A stretch of 64,000 nucleotides of DNA. Origin: Mucilaginibacter sp. OK098. GTDB taxonomy: Bacteria; Bacteroidota; Bacteroidia; Sphingobacteriales; Sphingobacteriaceae. The position numbers were made by a program, and so were the translations under genes. Where the stretch lies: positions 558,001-622,000 of the forward strand of contig NZ_FRCM01000005.1 in the NCBI RefSeq assembly GCF_900142915.1, read 5' to 3'. The stretch's first letter is position 1; every line of letters begins with the position of its first letter. Of the stretch, positions 55,038 through 62,136 are shown piece after piece. Below the pieces are notes generated by a model that saw only the letters and a list, made by a program, of their open reading frames with translations, made no database searches and was not told the origin of the DNA.

Positions 55038-55520
55038 TTAATAGTGAGTATTATTAAGCCCAGCTGTTCCCCATTGCTTAAAAACCGGTAATGCTTCATC
55101 GCGCAAAAGCTGAACGAAAGGAAGCTTGCGATCTTCCATATTAAATGCTATTTCATTATAAATAAAATGATCGTCAAAGCCAATATCTGCGGCATCAGCT
55201 TTGGTATTGGCATAATAAATTTTATCTAACCGGGCCCAATAAATAGCTCCCAGGCACATAGGGCAGGGCTCGCAGCTGGTATAAATTTCGCAGCCTGATA
55301 AATTGTAAGTGCCTAACGCTGTACAAGCCAGCCTTATTGCTGAAACTTCGGCATGCGCGGTAGGATCATTTTCGGGGATAACTTTATTGGCGCTGCCTGC
55401 TATAACTACACCATCTTTAACTATTACAGCACCAAACGGCCCACCCAGGCCCTGTTTAATATTATATTCAGACAGCTCAATAGCCATCCGCATAAATTTT
55501 TCATGTAACTGGTTTTCCAT
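55038..55520 (-). CDS. Nucleoside/guanine deaminase (cytidine deaminase fold)
   Basis: 160 residues, zinc-dependent deaminase. HAE at 56-58 gives a zinc ligand and the proton-shuttle Glu, and PCPMC (C86, C89) supplies the other two ligands. GGPFGAVIVKDG and the AIYWARLDKIYYAN segment fit the guanine deaminase/TadA-like group. The C-terminus (DDHFIYNEI...) is closer to GuaD than to TadA. It lies 104 bases downstream of an OmpH-like gene and is separated from it by a terminator. Confidence 0.87.
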   Translation of the reverse strand: MENQLHEKFMRMAIELSEYNIKQGLGGPFGAVIVKDGVVIAGSANKVIPENDPTAHAEVSAIRLACTALGTYNLSGCEIYTSCEPCPMCLGAIYWARLDKIYYANTKADAADIGFDDHFIYNEIAFNMEDRKLPFVQLLRDEALPVFKQWGTAGLNNTHY

Positions 55521-55533
55521 CTACCCAAAATTA

Positions 55534-55562
55534 AAAAACCTCAGTCATAAGCCGAGGTTTTT
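55534..55562 (-). terminator. Terminator after the OmpH-like gene
   Basis: On the minus strand AAAAACCTC (55562-55554) pairs with GAGGTTTTT (55542-55534) around a loop of about 11 bases, ending in a T-run. It lies between the OmpH-like gene and the deaminase gene. Confidence 0.75.
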
Positions 55563-55624
55563 CTTTATCTTATTCAAAGCGATAAGCACTTGCAGATCCG
55601 CAATATGCACATCTGTATATCAAA

Positions 55625-56218
55625 TTATTTTTTCTCTTTCGTGTATGCGTCGTTTAATTTCTTCAGGAAATCAGCAGTAATGTCAAGGCTTTTGTCGGCA
55701 AATAATAAATTGGTATTACCGTTGGTAAAGGTAAAAACCATTTTATAGCCATTATCCTTAGCATATTGTTTGCTGAAATTGTAAACCTTCTCGTATAATT
55801 TTTGAGTTTCGCTGGCCTGGTCACTCTGGAACTGGGCGCTTGCGTTTTGCTCATAAGTTTGCAGTTCCTGTCCTTCACGCTGTAAACGCTGCTCAGTTGT
55901 AGCGCGTTGGTCTGCACTTAAGCTATTAGCACCTTTTTGATATTCAGCAACCTCTCTTTGAAAAGCCTGTTTGCGGCCACCTACGTCACCCTGGGCAGTT
56001 TTACCTTTATCTTCCAAACGTTTGCGCATATCTTTAGCGTAATCGTATTTAAGTGATAAACTATCCTGGTTAATATAAACTATCTCGGGTTTATCAGAGG
56101 CAGCGGTTGTAGCAGCAGCTGCTTTATCTGCGGGTTTGTTTTGGTTACATGCTGCTATGCTTCCGGCAAGTAATACACCTAAAGTAATTTTTGTAAAAAT
56201 TGAAGCCGTGATTTTCAT
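55625..56218 (-). CDS. OmpH/Skp-like periplasmic chaperone, predicted lipoprotein
   Basis: 197 residues. The signal sequence ends GSIAAC (Cys24), so it is probably lipid-anchored, unlike soluble Skp. An Ala/Thr-rich linker leads to IVYINQDSLSLKYDYAKDMRKRLEDKGK and a long helical, Gln/Glu-rich coiled coil (about 70-150), then DITADFLKKLNDAYTKEKK. This is the OmpH order of short strands and a helical hairpin. It is divergent from gyrB across a repeat-rich gap; a TATCTTTG box lies 70 bases upstream. Confidence 0.85.
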   Translation of the reverse strand: MKITASIFTKITLGVLLAGSIAACNQNKPADKAAAATTAASDKPEIVYINQDSLSLKYDYAKDMRKRLEDKGKTAQGDVGGRKQAFQREVAEYQKGANSLSADQRATTEQRLQREGQELQTYEQNASAQFQSDQASETQKLYEKVYNFSKQYAKDNGYKMVFTFTNGNTNLLFADKSLDITADFLKKLNDAYTKEKK

Positions 56219-56287
56219 TGTTCTAATTGGTTTTTATTGCGCATTAACGCAAGAAATTTTGATCTTTTTAATTTATGTAAATTTTGA

Positions 56288-56295
56288 CAAAGATA
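56288..56295 (-). promoter_or_regulatory. Candidate -7 box (TATCTTTG) of the OmpH-like gene
   Basis: Exact TAnnTTTG match on the minus strand, 70 bases before the ATG. A -33 box is not evident. Confidence 0.45.
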
Positions 56296-56320
56296 AACTT
56301 TCAACACAAGTATCCTAATT

Positions 56321-56717
56321 TAATGTGCGGAGGGGAGAAATGATGTGCAGATGTGCAGATATGCGGATGTGCGAATGAAAAAGATGTGTGGATAGATGAG
56401 ATGTGCGGATGTGCAAATGTGCGGATGTGCAGATATGCGGATGTGCGGATGTGCGAATGAAAAAGATGTGCGGATGTGCAGATATGCGGATGTGCGAATG
56501 AAAAAGATGTGTGGATAGATGAGATGTGCGGATGTGCAAATGTGCGGATGTGCAGATATGCGGATGTGCGGATGTGCGAATGAAAAAGATGTGTGGATAG
56601 ATGAGATGTGCAGATATGCGGATATGCGAATGAAAAAGATGTGTGAATAGATGGGATGTGCAGATATGCGGATATGCGAATGAAAAAGATGTGTGAATAG
56701 GCAAATGTGCGGATTGG
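56321..56717. repeat. Octamer tandem array upstream of gyrB
   Basis: About 400 bp built from ATGTGCGG-type octamers (ATGTGCGG, ATGTGCAG, ATATGCGG, ATGTGCGA, ATGTGCAA). Six copies of GCGAATGAAAAAGATGTG lie at 56371, 56453, 56494, 56576, 56626 and 56676, so spacings are 82, 41, 82, 50 and 50 bp, a higher-order repeat. Three TGTGGATAG words (56387, 56510, 56592) occur in fixed positions of the units. Open frames on the minus strand within it are by-products of the repeat. Confidence 0.95.
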
Positions 56718-56787
56718 AAAAAACGGACATGCGGGGTTTAAGTTTTTTAGCCTTTTATACCTATTTTGAACTTTACATTGTGATACA

Positions 56788-56865
56788 TCTCCACATCAAT
56801 TCCTCATCCGCACATTTGCATATCTGCACATTCGCACATCAATTTTACTTATCCACAAATGCGGT
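56788..56865. repeat. Inverted arm of the octamer array
   Basis: On the + strand this reads CCACATC, CATCCGCACATTTGCATATC, TGCACATTCGCACATC, ATCCACAAATGCGG: the complement of the octamer words of the array at 56321-56717. Together they form a fold-back with a loop of about 70 bases. Confidence 0.85.
56849..56857 (+). promoter_or_regulatory. Consensus DnaA box upstream of gyrB
   Basis: TTATCCACA, an exact DnaA-box consensus, lies 57 bases before the gyrB start and next to the -7 box. Near matches in opposite orientation (TGTGGATAG) occur three times in the adjacent array. A single nine-base match may be chance, but position and repetition raise the interest. Confidence 0.4.
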
Positions 56866-56883
56866 AATATGGGGTATTTTTCG

Positions 56884-56891
56884 TACTTTTG
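56884..56891 (+). promoter_or_regulatory. Candidate -7 box (TACTTTTG) of gyrB
   Basis: Exact TAnnTTTG match 22 bases before the gyrB ATG and 26 bases after the DnaA-box-like sequence. The -33 region would fall at the end of the inverted repeat arm. Confidence 0.5.
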
Positions 56892-56913
56892 AAGGTTATT
56901 GTTTTAACCATAT

Positions 56914-58872
56914 ATGAGCGAAGAAAATCAAGACAAATCAAATTATTCAGCAGATAATATACAGGTTTTAGAAGGTTTAGAGGCGGTGCGAAAACGCCCA
57001 TCCATGTACATTGGAGACACAGGCGTTAAAGGCCTTCACCATTTAGTATATGAAGTTGTTGACAACTCGATAGATGAGGCGCTGGCCGGTCATTGCGACA
57101 CTATCAAAGTTGTAATTCAAAAAGATAATTCAATTTTAGTTTCGGATAACGGCCGTGGAATCCCAACCGGGATCACGACTAAAGAAAAGCGTTCGGCATT
57201 AGAAATTGTAATGACCGTTTTACACGCCGGTGGTAAATTTGATAAGGATACTTATAAGGTATCAGGAGGTTTACACGGTGTGGGTGTTAGTTGCGTTAAT
57301 GCGTTATCAACACATTTAACCGCCCTGGTTTACAGGGAAGGAAAGATCTGGACACAGGAATATGAAAAAGGCAAGCCAATGTTTGACGTAAAAACTATTG
57401 GCGAAACCGACAAAAGGGGCACAACCATAATTTTTCAACCCGATCCTGAAATTTTCAGTCTTACTACCGAATATAAATATGATACGCTGGCAGCCCGTTT
57501 GCGCGAGTTGGCCTACCTGAATAAAGGGATCCGCCTGTCATTAACTGATGAGCGCTATCCTGAAGATGACGGCACTTTTGTTACCGAAGAGTTTTACTCG
57601 ACCGGTGGATTAAGCGAGTTTGTTAAATACCTTGATGGAACACGTTCAGCTATTATTCCTGAACCAATTTATGTTGACGGTATAAAGAATGGCATCCCGG
57701 TAGAACTGGCTTTGCAGTACAACGATACTTATTCAGAAAACGTGCACTCGTACGTAAACAATATTAATACTATTGAGGGTGGTACCCACGTTGCCGGTTT
57801 CCGCCGCGGATTAACGCGTACTTTAAAGGCTTATGCCGATAAAGAAGGCTTATTGAAAAATATGAAGGTTGAAATTACAGGTGATGACTTCCGCGAAGGG
57901 ATGACCGCTGTAATTTCAGTTAAAGTTCAGGAGCCGCAATTTGAAGGGCAAACCAAAACCAAGCTGGGTAACAACGAGGTAATGGGCGCTGTTGATATTG
58001 CGGTAGGAGAAATACTGGGTAATTACCTGGAAGAGCACCCCCGCGAAGCCAGGATGATTGTTAATAAGGTGATACTTGCCGCTACTGCCCGTGCCGCTGC
58101 CCGCAAGGCCCGCGAAATGGTGCAGCGCAAAAGCGTAATGAGCGGATCTGGTTTGCCGGGTAAGCTATCTGATTGTGCTAATAGCGACCCTGCATTGTGT
58201 GAGCTTTACCTTGTGGAAGGTGACTCGGCGGGTGGCACTGCCAAACAGGGCCGTAACCGCGAGTTTCAGGCTATTTTGCCTTTGAGGGGTAAGATCCTGA
58301 ATGTAGAAAAAGCCATGGAGCACAAGATTTACGAGAACGAGGAAATAAAAAATATGTTTACAGGCCTTGGTGTTAGCATTGGTACACCTGAGGATGATAA
58401 GGCATTAAACATAACAAAGCTGCGTTACCACAAAATAGTGATAATGACGGATGCTGACGTGGATGGATCGCACATTACTACCTTAATATTAACCTTCTTC
58501 TTCCGCTACATGAAGGAACTGATTGAATTTGGTTATGTATATATAGCATCTCCGCCTTTATACCAGGTTAAAAAAGGAAAAGAATTTGAATATTGCTGGA
58601 CAGAAGAGCAACGTGAGGCAGCGGTTCAGAAATTAAAAGGTGCCGGTAAAGAAGATAGCGTACATATACAACGCTATAAAGGTTTGGGTGAGATGAACGC
58701 CGAGCAACTGTGGGAAACTACCATGGACCCTGCAAGACGTACTTTAAAACGTGCAAGCATTGAAAACGCAGCTGAGTGCGATCATACCTTCTCTATGCTT
58801 ATGGGCGATGAAGTTGCCCCGCGCCGCGAGTTTATTGAGAAAAACGCGAAATACGCAAGAATAGATACATAG
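56914..58872 (+). CDS. gyrB: DNA gyrase subunit B
   Basis: 652 residues. LEAVRKRPSMYIGD and DNSIDEALAGHCD begin the GHKL ATPase domain, DNGRGIPTG and GGLHGVGVSCVNAL give the ATP-binding motifs, and LVEGDSAGGTAKQGR plus MTDADVDGSHI form the TOPRIM metal site. The C-terminal YKGLGEMNAEQLWETTMDP is diagnostic. GyrB supplies ATPase and TOPRIM functions for supercoiling. The start MSEENQDKSNYSADNIQVLEGL is normal. Three hairpins follow the stop codon. Confidence 0.98.
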   Translation: MSEENQDKSNYSADNIQVLEGLEAVRKRPSMYIGDTGVKGLHHLVYEVVDNSIDEALAGHCDTIKVVIQKDNSILVSDNGRGIPTGITTKEKRSALEIVMTVLHAGGKFDKDTYKVSGGLHGVGVSCVNALSTHLTALVYREGKIWTQEYEKGKPMFDVKTIGETDKRGTTIIFQPDPEIFSLTTEYKYDTLAARLRELAYLNKGIRLSLTDERYPEDDGTFVTEEFYSTGGLSEFVKYLDGTRSAIIPEPIYVDGIKNGIPVELALQYNDTYSENVHSYVNNINTIEGGTHVAGFRRGLTRTLKAYADKEGLLKNMKVEITGDDFREGMTAVISVKVQEPQFEGQTKTKLGNNEVMGAVDIAVGEILGNYLEEHPREARMIVNKVILAATARAAARKAREMVQRKSVMSGSGLPGKLSDCANSDPALCELYLVEGDSAGGTAKQGRNREFQAILPLRGKILNVEKAMEHKIYENEEIKNMFTGLGVSIGTPEDDKALNITKLRYHKIVIMTDADVDGSHITTLILTFFFRYMKELIEFGYVYIASPPLYQVKKGKEFEYCWTEEQREAAVQKLKGAGKEDSVHIQRYKGLGEMNAEQLWETTMDPARRTLKRASIENAAECDHTFSMLMGDEVAPRREFIEKNAKYARIDT

Positions 58873-58890
58873 GAAGAATCTTCCTTAACA

Positions 58891-58920
58891 GACTTACGAA
58901 GTTTAAAAACTTCGTAAGTC
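58891..58920. repeat. 14-bp-arm hairpin downstream of gyrB
   Basis: GACTTACGAAGTTT and its exact complement, separated by two bases, form a near-perfect palindrome. It lies between a smaller palindrome (AGGAAGA-A-TCTTCCT, 58871-58885), which begins within the gyrB stop codon, and the T-tract terminator at 58928. Confidence 0.9.
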
Positions 58921-58927
58921 TTTGAAT

Positions 58928-58955
58928 GCCCCGCCAATTAAAGCGGGGCTTTTTT
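58928..58955 (+). terminator. Rho-independent terminator of gyrB
   Basis: GCCCCGC (58928-58934), an eight-base loop and GCGGGGC (58943-58949), followed by six T residues. Confidence 0.92.
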
Positions 58956-58977
58956 ATTTTCAATCGCTATGCCTTTA

Positions 58978-59012
58978 AATTTATATACATAATTTTCTTA
59001 TGTATATAAATT
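58978..59012. promoter_or_regulatory. Perfect inverted-repeat operator upstream of padR
   Basis: A perfect 15-bp inverted repeat (AATTTATATACATAA at 58978-58992, complement at 58998-59012) with a 5-base spacer. The ATACAT...ATGTAT core fits the PadR-family operator pattern. It directly precedes the -7 box at 59017, where a bound repressor would block RNA polymerase, so autorepression is likely. Confidence 0.8.
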
Positions 59013-59016
59013 ATTT

Positions 59017-59024
59017 TATATTTG
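59017..59024 (+). promoter_or_regulatory. -7 box (TATATTTG) of the padR operon
   Basis: Exact TAnnTTTG match four bases before the annotated ATG, next to the operator. Transcription would begin at or near the ATG, so the mRNA may be leaderless, or translation may start at the ATG at 59044. Confidence 0.55.
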
Positions 59025-59028
59025 TTGT

Positions 59029-59367
59029 ATGAGTTCTAACCCAATGCTGAAAGGCACTTTGCAAACCATCATTTTAAAGCTGTTGGAAGATAACAGCCAG
59101 ATGTACGGTTATGAAATAACCCAAAAGGTGAAAGAAGTAACCGCAGGCGAGTTTATCCTTACCGAGGGTGCACTGTATCCTGCCCTGCATAAACTGGAGG
59201 CCGATGGCATGCTTGAAACTTTTACCGAGGTTGTTGATAGCCGGGTGCGTAAGTATTATCGCCTTACAGAACAGGGTGGAAAGGAAGTTACCGATAAGCT
59301 AAATGAAGCACAGGTTTTTATTGAACAGCTTCAGCTTTTGTTAAACCTTAAACCTGCAGTAAAATGA
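59029..59367 (+). CDS. PadR-family transcriptional regulator
   Basis: 112 residues. MLKGTLQTIILKLLEDNSQMYGYEITQKVKE...GEFILTEGALYPALHKLEADGMLETF is the PadR winged helix, followed by VRKYYRLTEQGGKEV. The short C-terminal helix indicates the small PadR-s2 class. A perfect inverted repeat lies just upstream. The next gene overlaps its stop by four bases, and a third gene follows in the same manner. In Bacteroidota such regulators usually control membrane proteins encoded beside them. The ATG at 59044 is an alternative start. Confidence 0.92.
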   Translation: MSSNPMLKGTLQTIILKLLEDNSQMYGYEITQKVKEVTAGEFILTEGALYPALHKLEADGMLETFTEVVDSRVRKYYRLTEQGGKEVTDKLNEAQVFIEQLQLLLNLKPAVK

Positions 59368-60044
59368 AACCAGGCCCGCAACAAAAACAACAATTACAGG
59401 AATACCTGCGAAAAGGATTGAAATATCGTGAAACGTATGAGGAAGTATATGATCATATACTTGCTGCTTTAGCATACAAACCAGAAACTTCAACGTTTAA
59501 TAGTACTGTTAATGAAATAATCAGGGATGATTTTGGCGGCAGCAAAAATTTATGGCGGATAGAAGAGAGCTTTCGTAAATCTGTAGCGAAAGATATGAGC
59601 AAGCAGTTTTGGCAGCTTTTCAGCGCATATCTGAAATTTCCGTTAGTGGTATATACGGCAATAATTTCTGCAATTGTTTATTATATAATTTACAATATAA
59701 ATGTTCAGCCTGTAGCTTTTGAGCGCATCTTTATTCTTTTCGCTTTCCTGCCGGCTCTGTTGGTGCCAGTTAGGTATTACAAAATAGGCTATATATTTAA
59801 GGATACAAAAAAATCAGTAAGAGACAATATTTTTATCTGGATAGCGCAGTTTCCGCTGCGGCTTTGTATTTGCAGCAATATGCTGTTGCTTATTTATCAT
59901 AAAGCTGACTTTTCTTTTTTAGGGAGCCTAGAGCCTCTTATCCTTACAATTATCATTGTTGCCGAAATTACACTATCGTTAGCTGTTATAAAACTGAGTA
60001 GCGCTGAGTTCAAAATTATTAAATCTTTAACCCACCAGCAATGA
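59364..60044 (+). CDS. Membrane protein of a PadR operon (first)
   Basis: 226 residues. A cytosolic N-terminal part of ~85 residues (KYRETYEEVYDHILAALAYKPE...DFGGSKNLWRIEESFRK) is followed by about four TM helices (LVVYTAIISAIVYYIIY, IFILFAFLPALLVPV, RLCICSNMLLLIYHK, LILTIIIVAEITLSLAVI). The N-terminal pattern with Y-x-E...DHIL and a DFGG motif recurs in the next gene, so the two are diverged relatives. It overlaps the padR stop and the next start by four bases each. Function unknown. Confidence 0.75.
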   Translation: MKPGPQQKQQLQEYLRKGLKYRETYEEVYDHILAALAYKPETSTFNSTVNEIIRDDFGGSKNLWRIEESFRKSVAKDMSKQFWQLFSAYLKFPLVVYTAIISAIVYYIIYNINVQPVAFERIFILFAFLPALLVPVRYYKIGYIFKDTKKSVRDNIFIWIAQFPLRLCICSNMLLLIYHKADFSFLGSLEPLILTIIIVAEITLSLAVIKLSSAEFKIIKSLTHQQ

Positions 60045-60715
60045 GTTTGACAACGCGGGAGTTAGACTGGATAAATAAACGAATGGATTGGTATGGTATT
60101 AAGTTCCAGGAGATCTTTGATGAGATGGCAGATCATATTATCTCAGCTATTGAAGTTGAAAGGGCGGAGGGTGATCAGCGCACCATAGATATTGTTTTTG
60201 ATAAAGTAACTGCCCGCGATTTTGGGGGCTACCTTGGAGTGGATAAGATTGTAAAAACATATGAGTATGCTTATAGGAGCAAAATAAGAAAAGGTATGTT
60301 CGAAAACTTTAGTTTTTATCTTAATAAACCAACCATTGCTACTATAGCACTGCTCATTATAGCGGGGTTTTATCTGCCCCGTACTAAAATAACAATTCTG
60401 ATAATGCTGATCGGGTTATTATTAACCGCAATAATTCCATTGGTTTATGCCTACAGAAACTCTCCCCCAATAAAACTTGATGATGGCAAGCAATCAATTA
60501 TCCAGAGCTATATGAAAAGCCGGGCGTTATTTTTACTGACGCTGATAAATTTAATACTCTGCGTAATTGGCGGTGCGGCACGTACCTGGGATATATCGTT
60601 TTTAAACCCTGCACATTATCATCCGGTGGTTTATTTGCTGCTCTTATCCTTTTTTATCATCTATGGGTTAAGTATAATGCGGTTATGCAGGCAGGAGTTT
60701 AAAATAGCGGGGTAA
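60041..60715 (+). CDS. Membrane protein of a PadR operon (second)
   Basis: 224 residues with the same design as the preceding protein: a cytosolic N-terminal helical part (WYGIKFQEIFDEMADHIISAIEVER...DFGGYLGVDKIVKTYEYAYRSK) and four TM helices (IATIALLIIAGFYL, ITILIMLIGLLLTAIIPLVYA, LFLLTLINLILCVIGG, VVYLLLLSFFIIYGLSI). The pair may form a heteromeric membrane complex under PadR control. No transport or enzymatic motif is visible. It ends the operon. Confidence 0.75.
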   Translation: MSLTTRELDWINKRMDWYGIKFQEIFDEMADHIISAIEVERAEGDQRTIDIVFDKVTARDFGGYLGVDKIVKTYEYAYRSKIRKGMFENFSFYLNKPTIATIALLIIAGFYLPRTKITILIMLIGLLLTAIIPLVYAYRNSPPIKLDDGKQSIIQSYMKSRALFLLTLINLILCVIGGAARTWDISFLNPAHYHPVVYLLLLSFFIIYGLSIMRLCRQEFKIAG

Positions 60716-60862
60716 AGGAAGAGCTAGCTCTTCACGAGCGAAGCTGTTCCCTTCTTGAGAGGGGCCTTAATATACAAATTTACACTAGCTTTGGGCGAAC
60801 TTTAGTAAATGAAAGTAGTTGAAAATAAGGTGGATGAAGAAGTTTTTCATTAAAAGGAAGTT
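60716..60862. other. Gap with a 14-bp palindrome and a CTTGAGAGGGG word
   Basis: AAGAGCTAGCTCTT at 60719-60732 is a perfect palindrome. CTTGAGAGGGG at about 60754 recurs in related forms (CTCAAGAGGGG at about 62108, CTCAAGAGGG at 47593), each in a gap between genes, suggesting a small interspersed repeat. No gene is seen. Confidence 0.5.
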
Positions 60863-61270
60863 TTAATAGTGACCCAAATCTACCAGCTGTTCTAAAAGCG
60901 ATTCTCCCATTTTATCGAAGTTTGGCCTTGTACGCCCGAAAATATTGTAGGGCAATCTCATTTTTTCTTGAAAATCAATTTCAACATTAATAAACGTATC
61001 TGAACAAAACTTAGTTAGTATTGGCAAATCCGTTTCTTCGGTTCCAAATTCCGATATGTCCGAGAGTGCTTCACGCACATAGCCAAAAACTTCTTCATTA
61101 TTTTTATTCACCGCATATACTCTATATCTGCACAATAAGCCCCGGTGTTCTTCAAAAACACCAACAATAGCCACCGGGTCAATTACAAACGGAATATTAC
61201 TAATATCATCTGCTTTTGATATATCTGAATCAAAACGGATGGGCTTGCCTTTAGGCCAAGATAGTTTCAT
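60863..61270 (-). CDS. Small protein of unknown function
   Basis: 135 residues, soluble, no signal peptide. It begins MKLSWPKGKPIRFDSDISKADDIS and has a middle part VIDPVAIVGVFEEHRGLLCRYRVYAVNKNNEEVFGYVREA that looks like alternating strands. The C-terminal LLEQLVDLGHY is helical. No family was recognised. It is divergent from the TM protein gene at 61327 across 56 bases, so the two share a short promoter region. Confidence 0.55.
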   Translation of the reverse strand: MKLSWPKGKPIRFDSDISKADDISNIPFVIDPVAIVGVFEEHRGLLCRYRVYAVNKNNEEVFGYVREALSDISEFGTEETDLPILTKFCSDTFINVEIDFQEKMRLPYNIFGRTRPNFDKMGESLLEQLVDLGHY

Positions 61271-61326
61271 ATATCAAATATACCATTTTCCTAAGCCCTA
61301 TTTTACACTGGTTATGCGTAGATTAG

Positions 61327-62070
61327 ATGTGTAAAAACCTTGATCTTATGGATTTGGATTATTTTGAAGTTTTAGAATATTTAAAGGTAAATGATGGCTT
61401 AAATAAAATGGTAAGCATCGAACCATTAATTGACAAAGCCGTTCCTAATGCGCCGTCCTTTGATGAATGGATGCACACAGCTATGAAGCAGGTTAATAAA
61501 GTACTTTTTAAACTCGAAGAAGATAAGTGCATAAAGGTAGCTGATAGAGCAAGCCCTAATGGTAGTACATATAGCTGGAGTATTGTAAAAGCAATTAGTG
61601 CTGAATTAACCCAAGAGGGAAATTCAACCATCAATAAGCACATTCAAGACAAAACTAATCAGAAACTAAATCAGGCATTGTTAGATAGTCATTCATCCAC
61701 AATGACTACCAACGAATCGGTTCGAGAGGTAAACAAATCGGTAATTGATACTAATAATTCTATGCTTACCATTTCGACCGAACAATCAGCGGCAAATAAA
61801 ATAATAGCTACAAATTCAACAACACAAACAACTATCTTAAATAATCAAAAATGGATTCTATGGGCATCTGTTGCTGTGGCTTTTTGCAGTGCATTTATAT
61901 CGTATCTTAATTACCGGAAAGACGTACCAAACAGTCAGTTAATACAAGAATTAAAAGTGACAAACAAACGCATAGACAGCCTATCGCACAAATTATCTAA
62001 AACAAAGATTGACTCATCTGCGGTGTTAAGAATAAAGAAAACGGAGACTAAAGCCGACACCAAGAAGTAG
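61327..62070 (+). CDS. Unknown protein with winged-helix-like N-terminus and one TM helix
   Basis: 247 residues. The first ~95 residues (DYFEVLEYLKVNDGLNKMVSIEPLI...VNKVLFKLEEDKCIKVADRA...YSWSIVKAI) have the helix-helix-wing rhythm of a winged helix. A polar Asn/Ser/Thr-rich linker with helical potential (about 100-170) leads to one TM helix (WILWASVAVAFCSAFISYL, about 177-195). A Lys-rich tail with coiled-coil features follows. The start ATG at 61348 is possible too. No function is assigned; a membrane-tethered DNA-binding or signalling protein is one reading. Confidence 0.55.
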   Translation: MCKNLDLMDLDYFEVLEYLKVNDGLNKMVSIEPLIDKAVPNAPSFDEWMHTAMKQVNKVLFKLEEDKCIKVADRASPNGSTYSWSIVKAISAELTQEGNSTINKHIQDKTNQKLNQALLDSHSSTMTTNESVREVNKSVIDTNNSMLTISTEQSAANKIIATNSTTQTTILNNQKWILWASVAVAFCSAFISYLNYRKDVPNSQLIQELKVTNKRIDSLSHKLSKTKIDSSAVLRIKKTETKADTKK

Positions 62071-62136
62071 CTATTTGGGTTTTTATGTAAACTCGTATAT
62101 TGTTGCTCTCAAGAGGGGAACAAAAAAGGCACACCC

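Noticed and set aside
56321..56717. CRISPR array
   Set aside because: The units are contiguous octamers with no unique spacers and there are no cas genes nearby.
56315..56730. Two overlapping minus-strand ORFs (129 and 136 residues) rich in HPHICTSAHL repeats
   Set aside because: They are translations of the octamer array in two frames. The repeat lacks in-frame stops on the minus strand, and the proteins have no natural composition.
56849..56857. Replication origin at gyrB
   Set aside because: Only one exact DnaA box, no AT-rich unwinding element next to a box cluster, and no dnaA gene in the window.
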